Source: JANRIZ01 sp033764445
Lineage (GTDB): Bacteria > Verrucomicrobiota > Verrucomicrobiia > JAWXBN01
Assembly: GCA_033764445.1 (NCBI GenBank)
Contig: JANRIZ010000150.1
Location: forward strand, 1-17,830
Length of the DNA: 17,830 nucleotides
Reading direction: 5' to 3'
Part shown: piece after piece, positions 8,801 to 13,911 of the stretch
Layout: each line of letters opens with the position of its first letter
How positions within the stretch are numbered: the first letter of the stretch is position 1
Notes under the pieces: generated by a model
Databases searched by the model: none
What the model was told of the DNA's origin: nothing
The model's input: the letters and a program-made list of their open reading frames with translations, nothing else
Position numbers and translations under genes: made by a program

Positions 8801-9682
8801 GAGGCTTCATCCGCGCCGCTGCTTTCCAATACAAAACCCAATCAAACCGCCCTCCATGCCGCCTGCGACCATGGCCGGGAAGGGATTGTCAAAATGCTGG
8901 TGGACCGGGGGGCGGATGTCAACGTCCGGGATTGGTTTGGCAATACCCCCCTGCATTTCGCCGTGCAAAAACGAAAAAAGGGGAACACGGTTTGCCTTTT
9001 GATCGATCACGGGGCGGATATCCGGGCGATCAATGAGGCCGGGGAAACCCCCTTGCACAAGGCGGTGCATTCCGGGAGAGCGGACATGGTGTTGCTGCTG
9101 CTGGAAAAGGGGGCCCCGGTCAATGGCAAATCCTTTCTGGGGCATACGCCCCTCTCCGTTGCCGTGAACCGGGGGAATTCGGCAATTCTCGAAATACTTC
9201 TCAAACACGGGGCTCATCCCGACGGTCTGAACCCGGAACACAATCCCAAACAGTCCGCACCATTGGTGAAAGGCCCGGCCGCCAATCTGAAAGAGGAGAT
9301 TCATCCGGTTCTCCGCAATCTGGCCCGTCAATGCGGGATCAATCTGATTGTTCGGGGTGTGGATGAAGGACGGGTGATTGTGCCAGCCGGCACGCCGCAA
9401 AATGCACTTCGGGAGATCATTGCGATGAACAACCTCTCGTGGAAATGGAATGCCGCAACCCATACGTTGGTGTTATGGGATCAGAATGGGGTTGAAAAGC
9501 AGGACGCGCCGTTGTTGCAGGCGGTCAGGGGTCAAAAATATGCATTGGTCCGCATTTTGCTGGAGTCCGGGGCCGATCCGGATGCCACGGATATCAGGGG
9601 ACAGACGCCGCTTGAAATTGCGAAAAAGAACAAGGATGACCGGATGGTCAATTTGTTGCAGGAAACCCGGACGGGAAAATGA
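5837..9682 (+). CDS. Membrane-anchored protein with alternating ankyrin repeats and four STN/secretin-N-like domains
   Basis: Protein of 1281 residues and unknown function. One membrane helix lies at about 18-31 (MLFWLLIVLLLFVG) behind a basic N-terminus, which suggests a cytoplasmic tip and an exported body. Residues 50-370 resemble hypothetical proteins of Verrucomicrobia/Planctomycetes. Residues 372-435 are GspG-like (YPETLAQLVPEF...DPFDGKPLRY...YSVGPD). After that, ankyrin pairs alternate with STN-like domains: ANK 488-570, STN 582-652, ANK 663-722, STN 746-815, ANK 824-880, STN 915-985, four ANK 1000-1130, STN 1147-1216, ANK 1222-1278. STN domains are known from secretins and TonB transducers; ankyrins bind proteins. 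A periplasmic scaffold or sensor is inferred. ATG 5837 directly abuts GGGAG; GTG 5852, with GGGAGATGG about 10 bases upstream, is an alternative start. Base composition looks lower in GC than the flanking genes, hinting at transfer. Confidence 0.85.
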   Translation: MGAVAVRLKSFYQTRPMLFWLLIVLLLFVGCRITLKGVIAWKLYAIRAQGLPTSIAGWDQWRGAAPDSAKKGVETFNHAFEASNMDDFGEWEKTPYYMDANQKLNRTAPYSEESVEALHSLVERNSRSLRLYHEGNQLGPVFIPAPQPGGHFNWLHHRIGVLSLIHEADRGVTQKDSKQAAESLVTAMGIGRVSKNQPTIIGHVIQRFIYDISIGGIERATNRLPFAEQELARLQDGLEEQDQTLGRVRAIQGERALEIERFQLDSVRYWQYLEESYSGIAKKGLLQRLWLLRVADMLGLRDLLLIDRLEQFDREIALAQTTSWSAVQKAAIQEGQGRHGLSLAIYGSLYDVFFREDALYVMEMEFLSRARLNCAVTGLALQRYKERYRQYPETLAQLVPEFLKKVPPDPFDGKPLRYRQWPGGFVVYSVGPDQEDNQGRESNAQGKTLLGTDRNSSRVKGLDVVFAIGQESEAAPDQLVAGGDFVADPGALDKLLAVGGIDARDERGRTPLHLALLRGDEKRATDLISKGADIHTRTKEGWRPLHFAAKSGNVRLCQMLLKAGAQVDGKNPPFPESSAKMMTFDCRDQSVRTVFEDLASKAGIQAEIDPNLIGTVTAHFEETTPREAIRMLARELGYSWEWRPKQGLLIVSPQDKMAVAPQSPIQLAIDGNNLKLVKLFLEGGTNPEFAPNGYSPYFWAVKTGKVGLLPLFLQKGWDVNTGLPKKVEAKASNKTETPVNPNTQPVVIEYVDQDLVTILLALSKRAEMNLIVGSGVNGVVTIRLTGVSFEDAIKIIAVSKELSCQDDGKTIFISKEPGAASVSQYEPSLFTAIANDQPKVVEFLLGRGASRNMRNRDVLVEAAERGNEEVVEMLLREKPDLIRGSWPKERMESNPSSKPLPADFADSKKTESSGVQLSYREEDLNSILRSLARRADINLVIGPGVAGKITVEGNFSSHEEALKSIAEAYQYEYTRDDILNVSYVRRTSEASSAPLLSNTKPNQTALHAACDHGREGIVKMLVDRGADVNVRDWFGNTPLHFAVQKRKKGNTVCLLIDHGADIRAINEAGETPLHKAVHSGRADMVLLLLEKGAPVNGKSFLGHTPLSVAVNRGNSAILEILLKHGAHPDGLNPEHNPKQSAPLVKGPAANLKEEIHPVLRNLARQCGINLIVRGVDEGRVIVPAGTPQNALREIIAMNNLSWKWNAATHTLVLWDQNGVEKQDAPLLQAVRGQKYALVRILLESGADPDATDIRGQTPLEIAKKNKDDRMVNLLQETRTGK

Positions 9683-10084
9683 CCACGAATTTCGCGGATG
9701 GCGCGGATGGGGGGGCACAAAAAGGCGCAAAAATGCACAAGGGGGATAACCTTCGATGACTAATGTCTAATGTCTAATGACTAATAGCAGATTCCTCCTG
9801 CGCGACGTCCAGCGGATTGATAGCCACAAAAGGCGCAAAAATTCACAAGGGGGATAACCTTCGATGACTAATGTCTAATGTCTAATGACTAATAGCAGAT
9901 TCCTCCTGCGCGACGTCCAGCGGATTGATAGCCACAAAAGGCGCAAAAATTCACAAGGGGGGATAACCCTCAATGACTAATGTCTAATGTCTAATGACTA
10001 ATAGCAGATTCCTCCTGCGCGACGTCCAACGGATTGATAACCGCAAAAATGCACAAAGGGGAAAACCTTCAATGACGAATGTCC
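9683..10084 (+). repeat. Tandem array of 108-109-base intergenic repeat
   Basis: After a short GCGGATGGCGCGGATGG motif (9693-9712) come three full direct units at 9714-9822, 9823-9930 and 9931-10039, then a truncated fourth at 10040-10084. Each unit has an A-rich segment (GCCACAAAAGGCGCAAAA), then CACAAGGGGGATAACC, then 7-base TAATGTC/TAATGAC steps, then CAGATTCCTCCTGCGCGACG and CGGATTGATA. Units differ by few bases and by homopolymer length. There are no spacers and no linked cas genes, so this is not CRISPR. No terminal inverted repeats or transposase are visible. Short frames through the units are repeat by-products. Confidence 0.9.
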
Positions 10085-10262
10085 AAAGACCGAGAGACCT
10101 CCTTCCGTTTGTAAATCCTTTGGGTGTTTCCCTTTCAATGGGCTGTGGAATTTTTTTTGAGCATGACTGGTGGTCGGTTTCACCCATCTTCCTGTGATTT
10201 TGCATGGCTGCAGGCCGCAAATCCGTGATTGCCAGAGGGCGCATTTCCGTTAGGCTAATTAC
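10085..10262. other. Intergenic stretch before the second toxin-antitoxin module
   Basis: No credible gene. Positions 10174-10205 (GGTTTCACCCATCTTCCTGTGATTTTGCATGG) loosely resemble the hairpin region at 10864-10897 on the other side of the toxin-antitoxin cassette, sharing GGTTTC, a CCA and a GTGATTTT core, so they may be diverged copies of one element. The end of the stretch holds the putative promoter listed separately. Confidence 0.4.
10229..10256 (+). promoter_or_regulatory. Weak putative promoter of the second toxin-antitoxin module
   Basis: TTGCCA (10229-10234, 4 of 6 to the -35 consensus) and TAGGCT (10251-10256, a weak -10) are separated by 16 bases. The antitoxin ATG at 10263 follows the -10 by exactly 6 bases, the same geometry as in the DUF433 module, and no ribosome site is present. 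A leaderless transcript would explain both. Sequence support on its own is weak. Confidence 0.28.
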
Positions 10263-10481
10263 ATGATCACGATTCAGGAAATTGAATCCATGAGCAAGGC
10301 TGAACGCCTGATCGCCATCGATCTTATTTGGAGCACATTGTCAGAGTCAGACAAGGAGGTTTCGTCGCCTGCGTGGCATGGGGAAGTTCTTGCCAGCCGA
10401 ATGGAAAAGGTTAACGCCGGTCAGGCGGGGTTTATCTCTCTTGAGCAACTCAGGGAGCGTTTGAGTTCGAAGACATCGTGA
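10263..10481 (+). CDS. Addiction-module antitoxin (PF09720/TIGR02574 type)
   Basis: Protein of 72 residues matching the 'putative addiction module component' family. It has the typical N-terminus EIESMSKAERLIAIDLIWSTL, then PAWHGEVLASRMEKVNAG and the ending ISLEQLRERL. In this family the N-terminal helices probably dimerise or bind DNA and the C-terminal part wraps the RelE/ParE-type toxin; this is family knowledge, not visible here. The ATG at 10263 has no Shine-Dalgarno sequence. The TGA stop overlaps the GTG start of the adjacent toxin remnant (GTGA, 10478-10481). The frame is intact although the partner toxin is broken, so it may persist as an orphan antitoxin or a repressor. Confidence 0.85.
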   Translation: MITIQEIESMSKAERLIAIDLIWSTLSESDKEVSSPAWHGEVLASRMEKVNAGQAGFISLEQLRERLSSKTS

Positions 10482-10783
10482 GAACGATCCATGTCCTCAT
10501 TGAGGCGGCAGAAGACATCGAAGCCGGACGGGCGTTTTACAAAGGCATTGAGCCGGGCACCGGTGGATAATTTACTCAATCAATTCTTGCCGATTTTGAG
10601 CGCCTTCATTTTTTGCATGGCATTCATAAAAAACATTTCGGGTTGTTCCGAATGATGTCCGGACGTTTCCCGTTTGGAATTTATTACCGCGAAACTGAAA
10701 CGGCGGCAGAAATTATTGCAATACTCGATTTGCGTCGAAATCCTGCCTGGATCAGACAGGAACTTGATATCAGACACACCTGA
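10478..10783 (+). pseudogene. RelE/ParE-type toxin gene interrupted by an in-frame TAA
   Basis: Starting from the GTG at 10478 that overlaps the antitoxin stop, one frame runs for 101 codons to TGA 10781-10783, broken only by TAA at 10568-10570 (codon 31). Before it: RTIHVLIEAAEDIEAGRAFY and KGIEPGTGG. After it: FTQSILADFERLHF, GIHKKHFGLFRMM, RFPFGIYYRETE, AILDLRRNPAWI. This is the full order of a RelE/ParE-superfamily toxin of about 100 residues. Family members usually have an aromatic residue (G-x-Y/F-F) where the stop lies, so one change from TAC or TAT to TAA explains the break. The rest of the frame is still well conserved, so inactivation looks recent, or the base is a sequencing error. 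No suitable restart codon precedes the core. Confidence 0.85.
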
Positions 10784-10854
10784 CAATTGCCTCCGGAAGG
10801 TCGCCGTAAAGCGTGGCACCCCTGAGACTGGGCGTTTGGATGAATGGAATCACG

Positions 10855-10912
10855 CCGTGGAAGGGTTTCCCACCATTTACAGGTGATTTTTTGTGGGAAA
10901 AATCAACCACGG
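10855..10912. other. Nested inverted repeat / hairpin
   Basis: An outer stem CCGTGG (10855-10860) with CCACGG (10907-10912) encloses a perfect 8-base inner stem TTTCCCAC (10866-10873) with GTGGGAAA (10893-10900). The asymmetric inner loop is 5/6 bases and the apical loop 19 bases. It lies between the broken toxin and the next repeat copy, in the 363-base gene-free gap 10784-11146. It is not followed by a U-tract and so is not a classic terminator. It might be a small RNA, a palindromic repeat element, or a recombination relic. Confidence 0.6.
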
Positions 10913-10969
10913 TGCGCTTGCGATATTCCAATGGAAAACGGGCTGAGGCCACGGATGGGGGAGGGGAGA

Positions 10970-11045
10970 ATGACTAATAGCAGATTCCTCTTGCGCGACG
11001 TCCAACGGATTGATAGCCACAAAAAACGCACAAGGGGAGGGGGGA
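10970..11045 (+). repeat. Partial copy of the 108-base intergenic repeat, right flank of the second toxin-antitoxin module
   Basis: It begins inside the repeat at AATGACTAATAGCAGATTCC, runs through GCGCGACGTCCAACGGATTG to 11015, and continues with a degenerate start of the next unit (GCCACAAAAAACGCACAAGG). It is in direct orientation to the array at 9714-10084, so the second toxin-antitoxin cassette has repeat copies on both sides. Confidence 0.85.
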
Positions 11046-11146
11046 ATGTCTCATGAAGAATGCCTGATGGCAGATTCTGCACGCCCAACCGGCGATCGCC
11101 GCAATTGAGTCTGGAAATGGGGGGTGATTTGGGGAATAGTCATTGC

Positions 11147-11737
11147 GTGAGCGACGACAAAAAATCCCTCCGCAAAATGCTGCGTGGAAGACTGGCGGCA
11201 CAGGCGGCGTGCGAAATCCATGAATATTCGGAGATGATCTTCGGGCGTGTCATGGAGTTGCCCGAGTACCAGGCCGCCGGGGTGGTCATGGCCTATGCGA
11301 GCATGCCCGGTGAGGTGGATACCCATACCTTTCTTCGCGATCTGTTGAAATCCAAACAGAAAACGCTCGTGCTTCCACGGGTCGCCGATGACGGGAGTCA
11401 TCTGGAAATTTTTGAGGTGCACAGTGTCAGTGAACTGTATCCGCGGACCCTCGGCATTCTGGAGCCGCATCCGGATGTCTGTCGTCGGGCCACCCTTGAC
11501 GAAGTGAACCTGGTCCTTGTGCCCGGGTTGGGATTTGACGCCCGGGGTTACCGTCTCGGACGCGGGAAGGGACACTACGACAAAATGTTCGCCTCCGTGC
11601 CTTCCGCACAATGCGTGCGGGTGGGTGTTTTTTTTGAGGCGCAGCGGATCGGGTCATTGCCCGTGGATATCCATGATGTGCGGATGGACTGCATTGTAAC
11701 GGAACGGGGAACCTTCAGGCCGAATGAACAGTACTAA
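11147..11737 (+). CDS. 5-formyltetrahydrofolate cyclo-ligase (5,10-methenyltetrahydrofolate synthetase)
   Basis: Cytoplasmic enzyme of 196 residues that converts 5-formyl-tetrahydrofolate and ATP to 5,10-methenyl-tetrahydrofolate, returning folate to one-carbon metabolism. The signature VPGLGFDARGYRLGRGKGHYD spans residues 125-145, including the glycine-rich ATP-binding GRGKGHYD. MAYASMPGEVDTHTFL near residue 48 is also typical of the family. The start is uncertain. GTG 11147 gives the usual basic N-terminus (SDDKKSLRKMLRGRL) with GGGGAA 11 bases upstream; ATG 11117 and ATG 11060 are in frame, but the added residues look non-homologous and the longest form runs back to the repeat. The next gene follows after 21 bases. 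Known symbols for the function are ygfA/fau. Confidence 0.9.
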   Translation: MSDDKKSLRKMLRGRLAAQAACEIHEYSEMIFGRVMELPEYQAAGVVMAYASMPGEVDTHTFLRDLLKSKQKTLVLPRVADDGSHLEIFEVHSVSELYPRTLGILEPHPDVCRRATLDEVNLVLVPGLGFDARGYRLGRGKGHYDKMFASVPSAQCVRVGVFFEAQRIGSLPVDIHDVRMDCIVTERGTFRPNEQY

Positions 11738-11758
11738 CCCAATGGAGAACGCCCCGGG

Positions 11759-13042
11759 ATGACGGACATTGAACATTTGATTGTCGGTGCCGGAATCAGC
11801 GGACTCGCGAATGCGGTCCGCTCCCGGGCCGAAGGAACATCCGTCCGAGTTTGGGAGGCCGGGCCGCAGGCGGGTGGGGTGATCCGCTCCGTGCGGGATC
11901 AGGGATACCTGTGTGAACTCGGTCCGAATACGTTGATGGTCAATGAGCCCGGAGTCAGGGGTCTGTTGGAAAAGTATCGGATGTGGGAGACGGCGATGGA
12001 TGCCGCGCCGCAGGCCCGGAAACGGTTCGTGGTGCAGGGAGGAAAACTTGTGCCCATCACGCCTTTGAATCTTTTCCGCATATTGGGCCTGGGAGGAATG
12101 GTGCGGTTGATGGGCGAACCCTTTTGCCAGCGCGGTGTGAACCCCGAGGAACCCCTTGCACAATTTGCCGGGCGCAGACTCGGACAAAAGGCACTTGAGG
12201 AATTGCTCGGACCATTTGTTTCCGGCATTCACGCCGGGGATCCCGAACGCCTGATCACCCGGCACGCGTTCCCGAGGTTATACACCCTGGAACAGACGCA
12301 CGGGAGTCTGTCCAGGGCCCTGATTTTCGGGCCTCGCCGCAAAATGCGCCGACGGCTGATCTCGTGGGCGGGTGGGATGCAGGAATTGCCCGATGGCCTG
12401 GCCAAGGAACTCGGGACTGACCTGTGTCTGAATCACCCCGTCGATCGCATTGAAAAAACACGGGAGGGGTATCGGGTCTTTGGGACAGGGGGGGGGCTGA
12501 CCTGTCAGAAACTCACCCTTGCCACCGAGTCCGCCAGTGCGGCGCGATTGTTGACCGGGCTGGGGATAGAAACAGGATTGCTGGCTGAAATCCCGCATGC
12601 ACCCATGGCCGTGATCCATCTCGGACTGGATCGGAGCCGGATCACACATCCCTTGGACGGGTTTGGATTTCTGATCAGCCGCCGCCGGGGAATTCGGACC
12701 CTCGGGATGCTTTTTTCATCGGCACTTTTCCCCGGACGTGCGCCCGAGGGCAAGGTGTTGCTGACCGGTTTCATCGGGGGCCGGATGGATCCCACCGTGC
12801 TGGATATGGCGGATGACCGTTTGATCCGACAGGTTTTGGAGGACGTGAGACCCCTGCTGGGAATCCGGGGCGGGGCGGAGTTTGCGCGGGTGACACGGTG
12901 GCCGCGGGCCATTCCGCAATATGAGGCGGGGCATGGGCGTGTGGTGGAGTCCTGTGAGGAACTCGGGCGGCAATTCCCCGGACTGCACTTGGCCGGGAGT
13001 TACCGGGGGGGCATCGCGTTGGGGGACCGGCTGCGGGGGTGA
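11759..13042 (+). CDS. hemY: Oxygen-dependent protoporphyrinogen oxidase
   Basis: FAD enzyme of 427 residues that oxidises protoporphyrinogen IX to protoporphyrin IX, the penultimate step of the protoporphyrin branch of haem synthesis (HemY, also called HemG in some annotations). The dinucleotide-binding GAGISG is at residues 10-15, with E33 (VWEAGPQAGG) positioned for the ribose. GYLCELGPNTLM then matches the family, as do SWAGGMQELPDGLAKEL mid-protein and the C-terminal PQYEAGHGRVVES...LHLAGSYRGGIALGDRL FAD-binding ending. It is slightly shorter than common homologues of about 450-470 residues. ATG 11759 has GGAG about 11 bases upstream. It is probably co-transcribed with the folate enzyme. 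A coproporphyrinogen oxidase role (CgoX) cannot be excluded from motifs alone but is less likely in a diderm. Confidence 0.88.
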   Translation: MTDIEHLIVGAGISGLANAVRSRAEGTSVRVWEAGPQAGGVIRSVRDQGYLCELGPNTLMVNEPGVRGLLEKYRMWETAMDAAPQARKRFVVQGGKLVPITPLNLFRILGLGGMVRLMGEPFCQRGVNPEEPLAQFAGRRLGQKALEELLGPFVSGIHAGDPERLITRHAFPRLYTLEQTHGSLSRALIFGPRRKMRRRLISWAGGMQELPDGLAKELGTDLCLNHPVDRIEKTREGYRVFGTGGGLTCQKLTLATESASAARLLTGLGIETGLLAEIPHAPMAVIHLGLDRSRITHPLDGFGFLISRRRGIRTLGMLFSSALFPGRAPEGKVLLTGFIGGRMDPTVLDMADDRLIRQVLEDVRPLLGIRGGAEFARVTRWPRAIPQYEAGHGRVVESCEELGRQFPGLHLAGSYRGGIALGDRLRG

Positions 13043-13052
13043 CCCCGGGCGA

Positions 13053-13772
13053 TCAAAAGGAGTCTTCGATCTTTTTGAGGACCGTCTTGAGAACCTTGAC
13101 ACGGGCGTGCCATTTGAATTCGCCCTCGATGAGATGCCAGGGGCACTGGGGGGTGGATGTTTTTTCGAACATGTCCTCCGCGGCGACGATGTACTGGGTC
13201 CACTTGCGGCGGTTGCGCCAGTCTTCCTCGTTGATTTTCCAGTGTTTGTAGGGGTCCTCCTCGCGGGCCTTGAAGCGCCGGAGCTGTTCCTCCTTGCTGA
13301 TGTGGATGTAGAACTTCATCAGCAGCGAACCGTCGTCAGTGAGAGTGCGTTCGAAATCGCTGATTTCCTGGTAGGCCCGTTTCCATTCGCGTTCCGTGGC
13401 GAATTTTTCAATGCGTTCGACGAGCACGCGTCCGTACCAGGAGCGGTCGAAAATGGCCATGTGGCCGTAGGGCGGGATTTTGTTCCAGAAGCGCCACAGG
13501 TAATGGTGCTGGTATTCCTCGTGGGTGGGTTTGACCACCGAATAGACGCGGATCATGCGGGGGTCCATGCGTTCGGTCACCCGTTTGATGACCCCGCCCT
13601 TGCCGGCGGCGTCCGGACCCTCGAAGACCAGGATGATGTTGCGTTTGCTTTCGAGGATTTTACGCTGGTAACTCAGGAGCCGGAGCTGGAGAGTTTTGAG
13701 CTTCTCCTTGTATTCGTCCTTGTTGTCGATCTGCTCGCGCAGGTCCAGTTTTTCGAGCCTGTAGGGTGCCAT
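13053..13772 (-). CDS. ppk2: Polyphosphate kinase 2 family protein (PPK2)
   Basis: Cytoplasmic enzyme of 239 residues that transfers phosphate between inorganic polyphosphate and nucleotides. The Walker A-like loop GPDAAGKGG is at 52-60 and the Walker B-like DRSWYGR at 109-115. The lid region (RRFKAREEDPYKHWKINEEDW) and the ending TSTPQCPWHLIEGEFKWHARVKVLKTVL are all present. The ATG at 13772 (MAPYRLEKLDL) agrees with the usual PPK2 N-terminus; the frame extends to ATG 13865, adding 31 residues without family resemblance. Whether it acts on AMP, ADP or both needs placement in the PPK2 class I/II/III tree. Its 3' end is only 10 bases from the convergent hemY stop. The gap of 139 bases to the AttH-like gene suggests its own promoter. 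Confidence 0.9.
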   Translation of the reverse strand: MAPYRLEKLDLREQIDNKDEYKEKLKTLQLRLLSYQRKILESKRNIILVFEGPDAAGKGGVIKRVTERMDPRMIRVYSVVKPTHEEYQHHYLWRFWNKIPPYGHMAIFDRSWYGRVLVERIEKFATEREWKRAYQEISDFERTLTDDGSLLMKFYIHISKEEQLRRFKAREEDPYKHWKINEEDWRNRRKWTQYIVAAEDMFEKTSTPQCPWHLIEGEFKWHARVKVLKTVLKKIEDSF

Positions 13773-13911
13773 AACGGTCTGGCGATTCTTGTAGGTGAGC
13801 GCACGGGAAAAGACCAGCGCAATTTGAGGAATGATTGTGACGTTTTGAAAGAGGACCGTGACCATTGATCCCCGGGGAGGGCGCAGGGTTCCGCCGACCG
13901 ATGTCCCCGAT

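Noticed and set aside
9714..10084. Possible CRISPR array
   Set aside because: The units are contiguous 108-109-base repeats with no unique spacers, and no cas genes are present.
10568..10570. Recoding (selenocysteine, pyrrolysine or frameshift) at the toxin stop codon
   Set aside because: The codon is TAA, not TGA or TAG, the frame is the same before and after, and no recoding signal is visible; a nonsense mutation is simpler.
10674..10886. Plus-strand open frame overlapping the toxin remnant
   Set aside because: It is in a different frame from the conserved RelE/ParE sequence and resembles nothing.
5571..11045. Insertion sequence, MITE or integron attC sites
   Set aside because: No transposase or integrase gene, no terminal inverted repeats with target duplications at the repeat ends, and the units lack attC-like core sites and folds.
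10784..11146. 6S RNA gene before the folate cyclo-ligase
   Set aside because: Position is suggestive by analogy with Proteobacteria, but the end-to-end closing stem is only about 5 bases (GCCTC/GAGGC) and the typical central bubble is not recognisable.
13023..13053. Terminator between hemY and PPK2
   Set aside because: Only a short GGGG/CCCC pairing around the hemY stop and no U-tract on either strand.
12921..13868. Plus-strand open frame of 315 codons across the hemY end and PPK2
   Set aside because: It is antisense to PPK2, whose Walker motifs are unmistakable, and overlaps the hemY C-terminus in another frame.
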